Shown here: positions 6,415 through 16,940 of the stretch, piece after piece | How the letters are laid out: every line of letters begins with the position of its first letter | How positions within the stretch are numbered: the first letter of the stretch is position 1 | Source of the DNA: Actinomycetes bacterium | Lineage (GTDB): Bacteria; Actinomycetota; Actinomycetes; Actinomycetales; Cellulomonadaceae | Assembly: GCA_023390875.1 (NCBI GenBank) | Contig: JAEWCA010000158.1 | Coordinates: 1 to 20,244 of the forward strand | Direction of reading: 5' to 3' | DNA length: 20,244 bases | The notes under the pieces: model-generated | Databases searched by the model: none | The model's input: only the letters and a program-made list of their open reading frames with translations | Told to the model about the DNA's origin: nothing | Made by a program: the position numbers and the translations under genes

Positions 6415-6899
6415 CAGTGGTCACCTCCGCCGAGCTGGTCGAGCAGATGGCCCACGAGCGGCAGCAGCACGTCGAGCCCCTCGACCACGCCACCGGGCGA
6501 CCCGGGGAGATTGACGACGACGGCTCCGGACGCCGTCACACCCGCGAGACCGCGCGACAGCACCGCCGTCGGCACGGTCCGGGCGCCCTCCCGGCGCAGC
6601 AGCTCGGCGATCCCGGGGAGCTCGCGGTCCAGCACCGGCCGGGTCCCCGCGGGGGTGCGGTCCCGCGGACCGACGCCCGTGCCGCCTGACGTGATCACGA
6701 GCCGCGCGCCGGACGCCAGCGCCGCGGTCAACGCGTCGGTCACGGACGAGGCGCCGTCCGGCACCACGACCGGCGGACCGACCTCGAACCCGGCCCCGAG
6801 CAGCCGGTCGCACGCCGCCGGCCCGGAGCGGTCCTCGCGCACGCCCGCCGCGGACCTGTCGGACACGACGACCACGGTCGCGCGGGCTGCGGTGGGCAC
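6414..6899 (-). CDS. mog: MogA/MoaB family molybdopterin-binding protein
   Basis: This 161-residue single-domain MPT-binding protein adenylylates molybdopterin before MoeA inserts molybdate. Family motifs are [19 protein letters not shown] near the N-terminus, the nucleotide/MPT site [17 protein letters not shown] at about 89-105, and [13 protein letters not shown] near the C-terminus. Length and motifs fit the actinobacterial MogA/MoaB group; the exact name within that group cannot be fixed from sequence alone. It starts at a GTG (6897-6899) without a convincing Shine-Dalgarno. It is the first gene of the - strand Moco operon and is divergent from the glycine cleavage operon. Confidence 0.9.
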   Translation of the reverse strand: MPTAARATVVVVSDRSAAGVREDRSGPAACDRLLGAGFEVGPPVVVPDGASSVTDALTAALASGARLVITSGGTGVGPRDRTPAGTRPVLDRELPGIAELLRREGARTVPTAVLSRGLAGVTASGAVVVNLPGSPGGVVEGLDVLLPLVGHLLDQLGGGDH

Positions 6900-7046
6900 C
6901 GCGCCAGGGTAACCACCGGCGGTCGCGCGGTCTCACGGCGACCACCGTGGAAATCCCAGGCGACCGGGCACGCACCGCGACACCCGAACGGACCACGCGC
7001 GACGACAGCAACCATCAGGCCGAGGCGGACGCACGACCGACACGGG

Positions 7047-7052
7047 TACGCT
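7047..7052 (+). promoter_or_regulatory. Candidate -10 box for the gcv operon
   Basis: TACGCT fits the TANNNT pattern and is preceded by GGG. It would start transcription near 7059, about 27 bases upstream of the glycine riboswitch. No strong -35 box is visible. I see no gene in 6900-7085; this divergent region should also hold the mog promoter, which I could not locate. Confidence 0.4.
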
Positions 7053-7085
7053 GACCCCACAACTCAACACGCTGCTCGAACCGCG

Positions 7086-7321
7086 ACGGGAGAGCTCCCG
7101 CACCAGCACGTCAGCGGGACGCCGAAGGAGCAACCCTCCCCGGGAATCTCTCAGGCCCCTGTACCGCCGCGGCGAGGCAACTCTGGAAAGTGGTCACCAC
7201 CAGGAAGCGGCGGTGACCCACCGACGGTGCAAGTCGGCGCGCCCCGGGCTCGATGCAGGAGCCATGGCGGACCGGCAAAACTCTCAGGTACGTGCGTACG
7301 CGCGGATGACAGAGCGGGGAG
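7086..7321 (+). promoter_or_regulatory. Tandem glycine riboswitch
   Basis: Both aptamers of a cooperative glycine riboswitch are recognisable. Aptamer 1 shows GGGAGAG (7088), GCCGAAGGAGCAA (7121), GAATCTCTCAGG (7144), GTACCG (7161) and ACTCTGGAAAG (7180). Aptamer 2 shows CCGACGGTGCAAG (about 7220), GCAAAACTCTCAGGT (7275) and GACAGAG (7308). It sits 50 bp upstream of gcvP, where glycine binding normally switches on the cleavage system. Such motif density in the correct order makes the call secure. Confidence 0.96.
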
Positions 7322-7334
7322 CCCACCCGTCCGT

Positions 7335-7352
7335 CCCGGCGTCCGCGCCGGG
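7335..7352 (+). promoter_or_regulatory. GC-rich hairpin between glycine riboswitch and gcvP
   Basis: CCCGGCG and CGCCGGG pair perfectly around a TCCG tetraloop, 13 bp after the second aptamer. No T-run follows. The gcvP Shine-Dalgarno GGAG lies at 7362-7365. The hairpin is probably part of the expression platform, perhaps acting on ribosome access rather than as an intrinsic terminator. Confidence 0.5.
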
Positions 7353-7370
7353 CGAGCCCCCGGAGCAGCT

Positions 7371-10376
<3,006 letters not shown>

Positions 10377-10402
10377 ACGCCACCCTTGAGACAGGAGCCG
10401 CT

Positions 10403-11545
10403 GTGACCGAGGATGTCCGCTCCCCGCTGCACGACGAGCACGTCGCCCTGGGCGCCGCCCTGACCAGCTTCGCGGGCTGGCAGATGCCGCTGCGCTACAC
10501 GTCCGACATCGCCGAGCACACCGCGGTCCGCACGGCCGCGGGCCTGTTCGACCTGTCCCACATGGGCGAGCTCGAGGTCACCGGCCCGCAGGCGGGGGCC
10601 GCGCTCGACGGCGCCCTCGTCGGCAACCTGTCGGCGCTCGCGCCGGGCCGGGCCCGGTACACGATGATCGTCGCGGAGGACGGCGGCGTGATCGACGACC
10701 TCGTCGTGTACCGCCTGGCCGACGAGCGGTTCGTCGTGGTCGCCAACGCGTCGAACGTCGCCGTGGTCCGCGAGGCGCTGACCGACCGCATCGCCGCCTT
10801 CGACGCCACGCTCGACGACGCCTCGCTGCGCACCGCGCTCGTCGCCGTCCAGGGCCCGCACGCGGAGGCGATCGTCACGTCGCTCACGGAGCCGGCACAC
10901 GTCGACGAGGTGCGCGCGCTCAAGTACTACACCGCCACCCAGGCGACGGTCGCAGGCATCGACGCGCTCGTCGCCCGCACGGGCTACACGGGCGAGGACG
11001 GCTTCGAGCTGTTCGTCGACGCCGACCGGGCACCGGCCCTGTGGCGCGCGCTCCTCGCCGCGGGCGAGCCGCATGGCCTGGTCCCGGCCGGTCTCTCGGC
11101 CCGCGACAGCCTCCGCCTCGAGGCCGGCATGCCGCTGTACGGCAACGAGCTCGACCGCACGACGACCCCGCACGACGCCGGCCTCGGCCGCGTGGTGAAG
11201 CTCGACAAGGTGGACGCCGACGGCAGGCCGCTCCCGTTCGTCGGCCGCGAGGCGCTCGAGGCCCGCGCCGCCGCCGAGCCGACCCGCACGCTCGTCGGGC
11301 TCGAAGGCCTCGGCCGACGGGCGGCCCGCCACGGCTACCCGGTGCTCGCGTCCGCCGACGACGGCGCCGAGACGGTCGGCACCGTCACGTCGGGCGCCCC
11401 GTCGCCGACCCTCGGCCACCCCGTCGCGATGGCGTACGTCGACCCGTCGCACGCCGAACCCGGCACCGAGCTCGCGGTCGACGTCCGCGGCCGTGCCGAG
11501 CCGGTGCGCGTCGTGGCGCTTCCCTTCTACCGTCGTCCTCGTTGA
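10403..11545 (+). CDS. gcvT: Aminomethyltransferase, glycine cleavage T-protein
   Basis: This 380-residue THF-dependent T-protein releases ammonia from aminomethyl-lipoyl-GcvH and forms 5,10-methylene-THF. Recognisable blocks are [36 protein letters not shown] with the catalytic Asp pair region, [43 protein letters not shown] and [19 protein letters not shown] 10403 is chosen because AGGAG lies five bases upstream. An in-frame GTG at 10373 overlapping the gcvP stop lacks a ribosome-binding site and would add ten unconserved residues. Its product, methylene-THF, is the substrate of MetF encoded further downstream in the window. Confidence 0.96.
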   Translation: MTEDVRSPLHDEHVALGAALTSFAGWQMPLRYTSDIAEHTAVRTAAGLFDLSHMGELEVTGPQAGAALDGALVGNLSALAPGRARYTMIVAEDGGVIDDLVVYRLADERFVVVANASNVAVVREALTDRIAAFDATLDDASLRTALVAVQGPHAEAIVTSLTEPAHVDEVRALKYYTATQATVAGIDALVARTGYTGEDGFELFVDADRAPALWRALLAAGEPHGLVPAGLSARDSLRLEAGMPLYGNELDRTTTPHDAGLGRVVKLDKVDADGRPLPFVGREALEARAAAEPTRTLVGLEGLGRRAARHGYPVLASADDGAETVGTVTSGAPSPTLGHPVAMAYVDPSHAEPGTELAVDVRGRAEPVRVVALPFYRRPR

Positions 11546-11564
11546 CGATCGACCTCGTCGATCG
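11546..11564 (+). other. Perfect 8-bp hairpin between gcvT and gcvH
   Basis: CGATCGAC-CTC-GTCGATCG begins at the base after the gcvT stop, inside a 73-bp spacer before gcvH. It could tune or protect the gcvH end of the message; there is no T-run for termination. Confidence 0.4.
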
Positions 11565-11618
11565 AGCACGCACCGTCGGCCACACATCGTCGAGCCGGAC
11601 CCGACCACTGGAGCCCAG

Positions 11619-11987
11619 ATGACCCTCCCCACCCACCTGCACTACACCGTCGAGCACGAGTGGCTCGAGGACGGCTCACCCGCCACGGTCGGGATCACCT
11701 CCACCGCCGCCGACGCGCTCGGCGACATCGTCTACCTCGAGCTGCCCGCCGTCGGCGAGGAGCTGACCGCCGGGTCCGTCGTCGGTGAGATCGAGTCGAC
11801 CAAGTCGGTCTCGGAGCTGTTCTCGCCCGTGACGGGGACGGTCGTCGAGGTCAACCAGGCCGCCGTCGACGACCCGTCGGTCGTCAACTCCGACCCCTTC
11901 GGCGCGGGCTGGCTCCTCAAGGTCGACGTGACCGGGACGGGCCCGCTCCTCACCGCCGACGAGTACGCCGCACAGTCCCAGGCGTGA
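11619..11987 (+). CDS. gcvH: Glycine cleavage system H-protein
   Basis: This 122-residue lipoyl carrier has the usual H-protein length. It shuttles the aminomethyl group from GcvP to GcvT and is reoxidised by the L-protein, which is not in this window. The lipoylation site is Lys62 within [15 protein letters not shown]. Upstream, [12 protein letters not shown] and [20 protein letters not shown] are typical, as are [15 protein letters not shown] and DEYAA near the end. GGAG lies five bases before the ATG. It is the third gene of the operon. Confidence 0.97.
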   Translation: MTLPTHLHYTVEHEWLEDGSPATVGITSTAADALGDIVYLELPAVGEELTAGSVVGEIESTKSVSELFSPVTGTVVEVNQAAVDDPSVVNSDPFGAGWLLKVDVTGTGPLLTADEYAAQSQA

Positions 11988-11998
11988 CGTAGGTCACT
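11983..11998. promoter_or_regulatory. CRP/GlxR-like binding site
   Basis: The dyad GTGA-CGTAGG-TCAC matches the inner bases and the central TA of the actinobacterial CRP/GlxR consensus TGTGANNTANNTCACA; only the outermost T and A differ. It overlaps the gcvH stop codon and lies about 250 bp upstream of the LuxR-type gene. Flanking CACAGT (11971) and ACTGTG (11996) add a longer inverted repeat. Confidence 0.5.
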
Positions 11999-12123
11999 GT
12001 GCATATCGGATGTTCCGGACAGGAGGTATCGGCCGGACGAGTGAACGTCACACGCCTGTAGCACACGGGATGTATCTCTCTGCCGATGCCTCGTTCATTG
12101 TGGGTGGCAGCGGGATCGGTTCC

Positions 12124-12169
12124 CACGAAGTTCGTGTTGACGAGATGACCAAACCGGCGTCATGACGCC
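12124..12169. promoter_or_regulatory. Paired perfect palindromes upstream of the LuxR-type gene
   Basis: CACGAA-G-TTCGTG (12124-12136) and GGCGTCATGACGCC (12156-12169) are perfect palindromes 19 bp apart. TTGACG (12137-12142) lies between them with a weak TCATGA -10 match 17 bases on. The layout resembles operators flanking a promoter. The rest of 11999-12123 contains only short direct repeats (TATCGG and CCGGAC, twice each) and no gene. Confidence 0.4.
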
Positions 12170-12248
12170 CGGGATGTCACCTCTCATCCGGTACGCCGCC
12201 CACAGCGGAGCCGGAGAAGACGGCATCCACGCGCAACCGGAGGACATG

Positions 12249-12482
12249 ATGACCATGCTGGAGACGACTGGGACCGTCGGGACCGTGACCGAGGCGCTCA
12301 CGCGCCGCGAGCGGGTGGTCCTGGCAGAGCTGGCCGAGGACGTGACGCTCGAGGAGATCGCCACGCGGCTGTTCGTGACGCGCAACACCGTGAAGTCGCA
12401 GGTGCGCAGCGTCTACCGGAAGATCGGTGTCTCCACCCGGGCCGAGGCGGTCGCCTGGGCCGTGGCGCACGGGATCCGCTGA
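12249..12482 (+). CDS. Stand-alone LuxR-type helix-turn-helix regulator
   Basis: This 77-residue protein is essentially only a GerE/LuxR DNA-binding domain. LTRRERVVLAELAEDVTLEE is the first helix region. IATRLFVTRNTVKSQVRSVY is the helix-turn-helix with its recognition helix, and RKIGVSTRAEAVAWA is the dimerising fourth helix. No receiver, sensor or ligand domain is present. The reading frame could start further upstream at 12162, but GGAGG at 12239-12243 is five bases from ATG 12249, and the extra residues would be unconserved. It probably binds DNA as a dimer, perhaps regulating itself through the palindromes upstream. Its targets are unknown. Confidence 0.88.
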   Translation: MTMLETTGTVGTVTEALTRRERVVLAELAEDVTLEEIATRLFVTRNTVKSQVRSVYRKIGVSTRAEAVAWAVAHGIR

Positions 12483-12515
12483 ACTCCGTCCGACTCCTCC
12501 TGCCAGACTTCTCCG

Positions 12516-12541
12516 CGACGGCCCGGGCGACCGGGCCGTCG
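12516..12541 (+). terminator. Hairpin terminator after the LuxR-type gene
   Basis: CGACGGCCCGG and CCGGGCCGTCG form a perfect 11-bp stem closed by a GCGA (GNRA) tetraloop, 33 bp after the stop. There is no long T-run, as is usual for actinobacterial terminators. Confidence 0.75.
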
Positions 12542-12571
12542 TCATGTCCGCGGTTCGTCGACGACGGCTGG

Positions 12572-12584
12572 CACAATCGCCGCA
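12572..12584 (+). promoter_or_regulatory. Candidate -10 box, leaderless NUDIX transcript
   Basis: CACAAT (12572-12577) resembles a -10 box and ends six bases before the ATG at 12584, so transcription should begin at or next to the start codon. No Shine-Dalgarno is seen there. The -35 region is not recognisable. Confidence 0.45.
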
Positions 12585-13015
12585 TGACCGCACCCGTGCT
12601 CGTCGTCGCGGCCGCGCTCGTCGACGACCTGGACGACCCGACGGTCCTCCTCGCCGCTCGCCGGGCGGTCCCGGCGCGGCTCGCGGGCCGCTGGGAGTTC
12701 CCGGGCGGCAAGGTCGACCCGGGCGAGACCGCGGAGGACGCGCTGCACCGCGAGATCCGTGAGGAGCTCGGCGTGCGGATCGCACTGGGCGGCGAGCTCG
12801 TCGGGCCTGACGGTGGCGCGTGGCGGCTGACCGACGACTACGTGATGCGGCTGTGGCTCGCGGAGCTCGTCGAGGGGACGCCGGCACCGCTCGTCGAGCA
12901 CGACGAGCTGCGGTGGCTCCCGGTCGGGCAGTGGCTGGACGTGCCCTGGCTGGATGCGGACGTCCGCATCGTCGAGGCCCTCGTGGCGCGCGTGGCCGAT
13001 GTCATCGTCGGCTGA
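12584..13015 (+). CDS. NUDIX hydrolase, MutT-like
   Basis: This 143-residue NUDIX protein has a complete Nudix box, G-x5-E-x7-REU-x-EE-x-G-U, seen as GGKVDPGETAEDALHREIRE then ELGV at about residues 45-68. It is preceded by the MutT-like RLAGRWEFPGGKVDPGE entry. The two acidic pairs coordinate the divalent metals. The layout WEFPGGK, the small size and HDELRWLP near the end resemble MutT/8-oxo-dGTP diphosphatases that sanitise the nucleotide pool. Other nucleotide or nucleoside-diphosphate substrates remain possible. It is probably transcribed alone from a leaderless promoter between two terminator-like structures, and it converges with the small zinc-motif gene. Confidence 0.92.
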   Translation: MTAPVLVVAAALVDDLDDPTVLLAARRAVPARLAGRWEFPGGKVDPGETAEDALHREIREELGVRIALGGELVGPDGGAWRLTDDYVMRLWLAELVEGTPAPLVEHDELRWLPVGQWLDVPWLDADVRIVEALVARVADVIVG

Positions 13016-13027
13016 GCGCGCCCGGGC

Positions 13028-13171
13028 TCACCAGCGGTGGTTCGAGTTGCCCGAGCAGACGGAGCCGGTGCCCTTGCAGAGGGTGCACTCACCCTTCCAG
13101 CGGATGCGGCCGGCGCCGTCGCACTTCGCGCACTGCTGGACCGCGGAGCTGCACTCCTCACACGTTGCCAT
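13028..13171 (-). CDS. Small protein with two DnaJ-type CxxCxGxG zinc motifs
   Basis: This 47-residue protein begins MATCEECSSAVQQ. It has Cys4-x2-Cys7, then CAKCDGAG (Cys14, Cys17) and CTLCKGTG (Cys29, Cys32), followed by Cys39. The last two full motifs fit CxxCxGxG, the repeat that binds one zinc in the DnaJ Cys-rich domain, with a Trp-containing hairpin (RIRWKGE) between them. There is no J-domain. The spacing indicates one zinc site from the two motifs, and the N-terminal CxxC could form part of a second. A purine-rich GGAAGAG lies upstream at a rather long distance. Upstream in-frame codons to 13312 have shadow-like composition and were excluded. The function is unknown, perhaps a chaperone-like or RNA-binding zinc ribbon. 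Confidence 0.75.
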   Translation of the reverse strand: MATCEECSSAVQQCAKCDGAGRIRWKGECTLCKGTGSVCSGNSNHRW

Positions 13172-13481
13172 CTCGGTGGCTCTCTTCCGTCGTACTTCGT
13201 TGGCGGACGCCGCTCGAGGTCGCGAGGGGTCCCCGCGTCCATGCGTCGTGACTGCATCATCGGCATCTGCGCCGCGAAGATGAGTCCGTACGGCGGCCGC
13301 ACCCGGGACCAACGGCCGTGCAGGGGCGAGGGAGCGCTCTCATGTCCGGGATCGTCCCGTTCGTTCGCTCGACGGGTTTCCGAGATCACCCGTTCGGCGC
13401 AGGCCCCAGCGGGCGCACGGTCCCGCCACCGTAGCCCGTCGAGCGGCCCGAGCACGTCCGCCGCGCGCGTGATTCCGCCGC
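13172..13481. other. Gene-free stretch with no recognised feature
   Basis: This 310-bp spacer lies between the small zinc-motif gene and the metE terminator. Its reading frames are short and Arg/Ser-rich, like shadows. It should contain the promoter of the - strand zinc-motif gene, but I cannot identify one with confidence. Confidence 0.6.
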
Positions 13482-13526
13482 ACGACGAAGGCCCCGGCCG
13501 CATCGAGCAGTCGGGGCCTTCGTCGT
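13482..13526 (-). terminator. Terminator of the metF-metE operon
   Basis: ACGACGAAGGCCCCG (13482-13496) and CGGGGCCTTCGTCGT (13512-13526) form a perfect 15-bp stem with a 15-base loop, ten bases beyond the metE stop. No T-run follows on either strand, but the stem is the strongest in the window. Confidence 0.8.
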
Positions 13527-13536
13527 CAGGACGGGG

Positions 13537-15861
13537 TCAGAGCGTCGCGCGGACGGCCTTCGTCGCCTCGATGATGTGCTCGAGCGACGGGGCGACCTCC
13601 TCGTAGCGACGCGTCTTGAGGCCGCAGTCCGGGTTGACCCAGAGCTGGTCGACGGCGATCGCCTTGACGGCCTCGGTGAGGAGCTCCTCGACCTCGCCCT
13701 CGCTGGGGACGCGCGGCGAGTGGATGTCGTAGACGCCCGGGCCGACCGCACGCGGGTAGCCGGCCGCGTTGATGTCGCCGAGGATCTCCATCTTCGAGCG
13801 GGCCGCCTCGATGGACGTGACGTCCGCGTCGAGACCGTCGATCGCGCCGATGATCTCGCCGAACTCCGAGTAGCACAGGTGCGTGTGGATCTGCGTGTCG
13901 TCGCGGACGCCGGCCGTCGCGAGGCGGAACGAGCGGACCGACCAGTCGAGGTAGGCCGCGTGGTCCTCCTCGCGCAGGGGGAGCAGCTCGCGCAGGGCGG
14001 GCTCGTCGACCTGGATGATCGCGATGCCGGCGGCCTCGAGGTCGTTGATCTCGTCGCGCAGCGCGAGGCCGACCTGGTTGGCGGTGTCGCCGAGCGGCTG
14101 GTCGTCGCGGACGAACGACCACGCGAGGATCGTCACCGGGCCGGTGAGCATGCCCTTCATGTGCTTGTGGGTCAGCGACTGCGCGTACTGCGCCCACGCC
14201 ACCGTGATCGGCGCCGGGCGGCTGACGTCGCCCCACAGGATCGACGGGCGGGTGCAGCGCGAGCCGTACGACTGGACCCAGCCGTTCTGCGTCACGGCGA
14301 ACCCGTCGAGGTTCTCCGCGAAGTACTGCACCATGTCGTTGCGCTCGGGCTCGCCGTGCACGAGCACGTCGAGGCCGATCTTCTCCTGCAGCTCGACGAC
14401 GCGGCGGATCTCCGCCTTCATCTCGTCCTCGTACTGCTCGGCCGTGAGCTCGCCGCGGCCGAACGCGGCACGGGCCACGCGGATCTCGGTGGTCTGCGGG
14501 AACGAGCCGATGGTCGTGGTGGGCAGCGGGGGCAGGTCGAGGCGCTTGGCCTGCTGCTCCTTGCGGTTCTCCCAGGTGCCGCGGTTGAACGCGTCCTCCG
14601 TGAGGGCCGCGACGCGCTCGCGCACCTCGGGGCGGACCACGCCGGGGGCCGTCTTGCGGGAGTTGACCGCGTCGGTCGCGGCGAGGAGCTGCTCGTGGAT
14701 CGCCTCGCGGCCCTCGGTCAGGCCCTCGGCGAGCGTGACGACCTCGCCGACCTTCTGGTCCGCGAACGCGAGCCAGCTCTTCAGGGTCGGGTCGAGGTTC
14801 GGCTCGTCGGCCGTGTCGTGCGGGACGTGGAACAGCGACGTCGACGTGCCGACCGCGACCGCGGCCGCGCCGAGGCCCTCGAGCTGCTCGAGGACCTGCA
14901 GCTTGGCGTCGAGGTCCGCACGCCAGATGTTGTGGCCGTCGATCACGCCGGCGACCAGCGTCTTCGTCTCGAGGCCGGGGACCTTCTCCGACGGCGCGTG
15001 GCCGCGGACCAGGTCGATGCCGATGGCCTCGACGTCGGTGGCCGCGAGCACCGGGAGCGCCGGGCCGAGGTCGCCGTAGGGGGCCGCGACGAAGATCGCC
15101 GGGCGGTCGGTGAGCTCGGTGGCCAGGGCGCGGTACGCCTCGACGACCGCGGCGAGCAGCTGCTCGGCGGGCACCTCGATCGAGTCGGACACGAGGGCGG
15201 GCTCGTCGAGCTGCACCCACGTGGCGCCGGCGGCCTTGAGGTCGCGCAGCAGCTCGGCGTAGACGGGCAGCAGGTCCTGCAGGCGGTCGATCGGCGCGAA
15301 GCCCTCCGGCGAGCCCTCGGCGGCCTTCGCCAGCGCGAGGTACGTGACCGGGCCGACGATGACCGGGCGCGTGAGGACACCGTCGGCCAGCGCCTCGGTG
15401 AACTCGCGGACCGGGCGGTCGCTCGCGTAGCGGAACGCGGTGTCGGGGCCGATCTCGGGGACCAGGTAGTGGTAGTTCGAGTCGAACCACTTCGTCATCT
15501 CGAGCGGCAGGTCGTCGCCGCGGCCACGGGCCACCGTCGAGTAGCCCGCGAGGTCCAGACGGCCGTTCTCGTCGACCAGGTCCGCGAAGCGGGCCGGCAC
15601 GGCGCCGACCACGGCCGACGCGTCGAGCACGTGGTCGTAGAAGGAGAACGCGCTCGGGATCGCCGCGTCCTTCGTGCTCAGGCCCAGCTCGGCCAGGCGC
15701 GTGCGGGTGCGGCGGCGCAGGTCGGCGGCGACGGCCTCGACCTCGTCCGCGGTGGAGCGGCCGGCCCAGAACGACTCGATGGCCTTCTTGAGCTCACGAC
15801 GCGGCCCGATGCGGGGGTAGCCCAGGACGGAGCCGGCGGGGAACGTGGGGGTGCTGGTCAT
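13537..15861 (-). CDS. metE: Cobalamin-independent methionine synthase MetE
   Basis: This 774-residue MetE is close to the E. coli length of 753. It transfers the methyl group from 5-methyl-THF (polyglutamate) to homocysteine without B12. The N-terminal half starts GYPRIGPRRELKKAIESFWA. The C-terminal catalytic half contains TTTIGSFPQTTEIR, DVLVHGEPERNDMVQYF, KGMLTGPVTILAWSF and QVDEPALRE. The zinc ligands appear as His-x-Cys in HTHLCYSEFGE, a Glu in the following SIEAARSKME region, and the Cys of NPDCGLKTR. It begins 14 bp after metF, and GAGGGA overlapping the metF stop may serve as its ribosome-binding site. The operon is under the SAM riboswitch upstream of metF. Confidence 0.98.
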   Translation of the reverse strand: MTSTPTFPAGSVLGYPRIGPRRELKKAIESFWAGRSTADEVEAVAADLRRRTRTRLAELGLSTKDAAIPSAFSFYDHVLDASAVVGAVPARFADLVDENGRLDLAGYSTVARGRGDDLPLEMTKWFDSNYHYLVPEIGPDTAFRYASDRPVREFTEALADGVLTRPVIVGPVTYLALAKAAEGSPEGFAPIDRLQDLLPVYAELLRDLKAAGATWVQLDEPALVSDSIEVPAEQLLAAVVEAYRALATELTDRPAIFVAAPYGDLGPALPVLAATDVEAIGIDLVRGHAPSEKVPGLETKTLVAGVIDGHNIWRADLDAKLQVLEQLEGLGAAAVAVGTSTSLFHVPHDTADEPNLDPTLKSWLAFADQKVGEVVTLAEGLTEGREAIHEQLLAATDAVNSRKTAPGVVRPEVRERVAALTEDAFNRGTWENRKEQQAKRLDLPPLPTTTIGSFPQTTEIRVARAAFGRGELTAEQYEDEMKAEIRRVVELQEKIGLDVLVHGEPERNDMVQYFAENLDGFAVTQNGWVQSYGSRCTRPSILWGDVSRPAPITVAWAQYAQSLTHKHMKGMLTGPVTILAWSFVRDDQPLGDTANQVGLALRDEINDLEAAGIAIIQVDEPALRELLPLREEDHAAYLDWSVRSFRLATAGVRDDTQIHTHLCYSEFGEIIGAIDGLDADVTSIEAARSKMEILGDINAAGYPRAVGPGVYDIHSPRVPSEGEVEELLTEAVKAIAVDQLWVNPDCGLKTRRYEEVAPSLEHIIEATKAVRATL

Positions 15862-15875
15862 GGTGTGTCGGTCCC

Positions 15876-16889
15876 TCAGAGGTCGGACGTGGTCGGAATC
15901 GCGTGACGGGGGGTCCGGGCCCCACCGTCGAGGTCGGCGCCCTCGAGCAGGTCGAGCGCGGCGTGGTGCTGGTTGAACGTGTAGACGTGGATGCCGGGCG
16001 CACCGCCGTCGAGGACACCCTGGACGAGGTCGACGCTCGCGCGGATGCCCCGGCGGTGCCGGTCGAGCTCGTCGTCCGCGGCACCCAGCAGGTCCAGCAG
16101 CGACGACGGCACCTGCACGCCGGTGAGCTCCTGCACGCGCAGCAGCCGGGCCGGGTCGGTGGTCGGGATGATGCCCGGGATGATCGGGATCGTGACGCCC
16201 GCCTCGCGGGCCTCGGCGACGAGCCCGAGGTAGGCGTCGGCCTCGAAGAACACCTGCGTGATCGCGAAGTCGGCGCCGGCCTGCTGCTTGGCGAGCAGGC
16301 TCGCGACGTCCTGCGCGCGGGTGCCACCGGTGGCCGCGTTGCCGCGCGGGAACGCCGCGACGGCGACCGACAGCGGACGGACGCGGGCGCGGACAGCCTG
16401 CGACGGGCTCGTCGCGCACCGCTGCTGCTCGAGCTCGCGGAGCAGCTCGACGAGCTCGCTCGCGGTGTGCAGGCCGTCCGGGTGGGGCTGCCAGTCGGTC
16501 TGGTCCGCGGGCGGGTCGCCGCGCAGGGCGAGGAACGAGCGGACGCCCTCGTCGAGGAACTCCTCGACGATCGTCGTGATCTCCGCGCGCGACGTCCCGA
16601 CGCAGGTCAGGTGGGCGATCGGGTTGAGCGACGTCTCGCGCAGCAGCCGCCGGACGAGCTGGCGGGTGGTCGTGCGCGTCTTGCCGGACGCCCCGTAGGT
16701 GACGGACACGAAGTCGGGGTGCGCGGCCTCGAGCGCCTGGATCGTCGCCCACAGGCGCGGTGCGGCGTCAGGGTTGCGCGGCGGGAACAGCTCGAACGAC
16801 ACCGTCGGGCGGTCCACCGCGGCGCGCGGACGCCGGGACTCGGCGACGTGGAGGCCCGGCACGCGCTCGCTCGCTGTCGCGGCGGTCAC
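15876..16889 (-). CDS. metF: Methylenetetrahydrofolate reductase MetF
   Basis: This protein of about 337 residues is an FAD-dependent reductase making 5-methyl-THF from 5,10-methylene-THF, which MetE then uses. Family blocks are TVSFELFPPRN (with the catalytic Glu), DFVSVTYGASGKTR, AHLTCVGTSRAEI, SFLALRGDPP, FAITQVFFEADAYL, IPIIPGIIPTT and HVYTFNQHHA near the end. GTG 16889 is chosen as start because it overlaps the stop of a leader ORF (GTGA). An in-frame GTG at 16898 is the alternative and would add three residues. Neither has a good Shine-Dalgarno, so translation probably depends on coupling. The N-terminus carries roughly 28 poorly conserved residues before the core. Confidence 0.95.
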   Translation of the reverse strand: MTAATASERVPGLHVAESRRPRAAVDRPTVSFELFPPRNPDAAPRLWATIQALEAAHPDFVSVTYGASGKTRTTTRQLVRRLLRETSLNPIAHLTCVGTSRAEITTIVEEFLDEGVRSFLALRGDPPADQTDWQPHPDGLHTASELVELLRELEQQRCATSPSQAVRARVRPLSVAVAAFPRGNAATGGTRAQDVASLLAKQQAGADFAITQVFFEADAYLGLVAEAREAGVTIPIIPGIIPTTDPARLLRVQELTGVQVPSSLLDLLGAADDELDRHRRGIRASVDLVQGVLDGGAPGIHVYTFNQHHAALDLLEGADLDGGARTPRHAIPTTSDL

Positions 16890-16933
16890 CGCTCGCACCG
16901 GTGGGTGCAGGGTCGGGGGTCACGCACGCACAT
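16886..16933 (-). CDS. Cys/Arg-rich 15-codon leader ORF upstream of metF
   Basis: The ORF encodes MCVRDPRPCTHRCER and ends in TGA at 16886-16888. It has a good ribosome-binding site, GGAG at 16940-16943, six bases from the ATG, better than anything in front of metF. Two bases of that GGAG lie in the 3' strand of the riboswitch P1 helix. The stop overlaps a metF GTG as GTGA. Three of 15 residues are Cys and four are Arg. The likely role is a translated leader that couples riboswitch state, and perhaps Cys-tRNA supply, to metF translation. It is not known whether the peptide is made or matters in itself. Confidence 0.55.
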   Translation of the reverse strand: MCVRDPRPCTHRCER

Positions 16934-16940
16934 GTCTCAC

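Noticed and set aside
12162..12248. Longer start for the LuxR-type gene
   Set aside because: There is no ribosome-binding site at 12162, its ATG is inside a palindrome, and GGAGG points to ATG 12249.
13037..13606. + strand reading frame over the spacer between the zinc-motif gene and metE
   Set aside because: It spans the antisense of a real small gene, a terminator and the metE end, with shadow-like composition.
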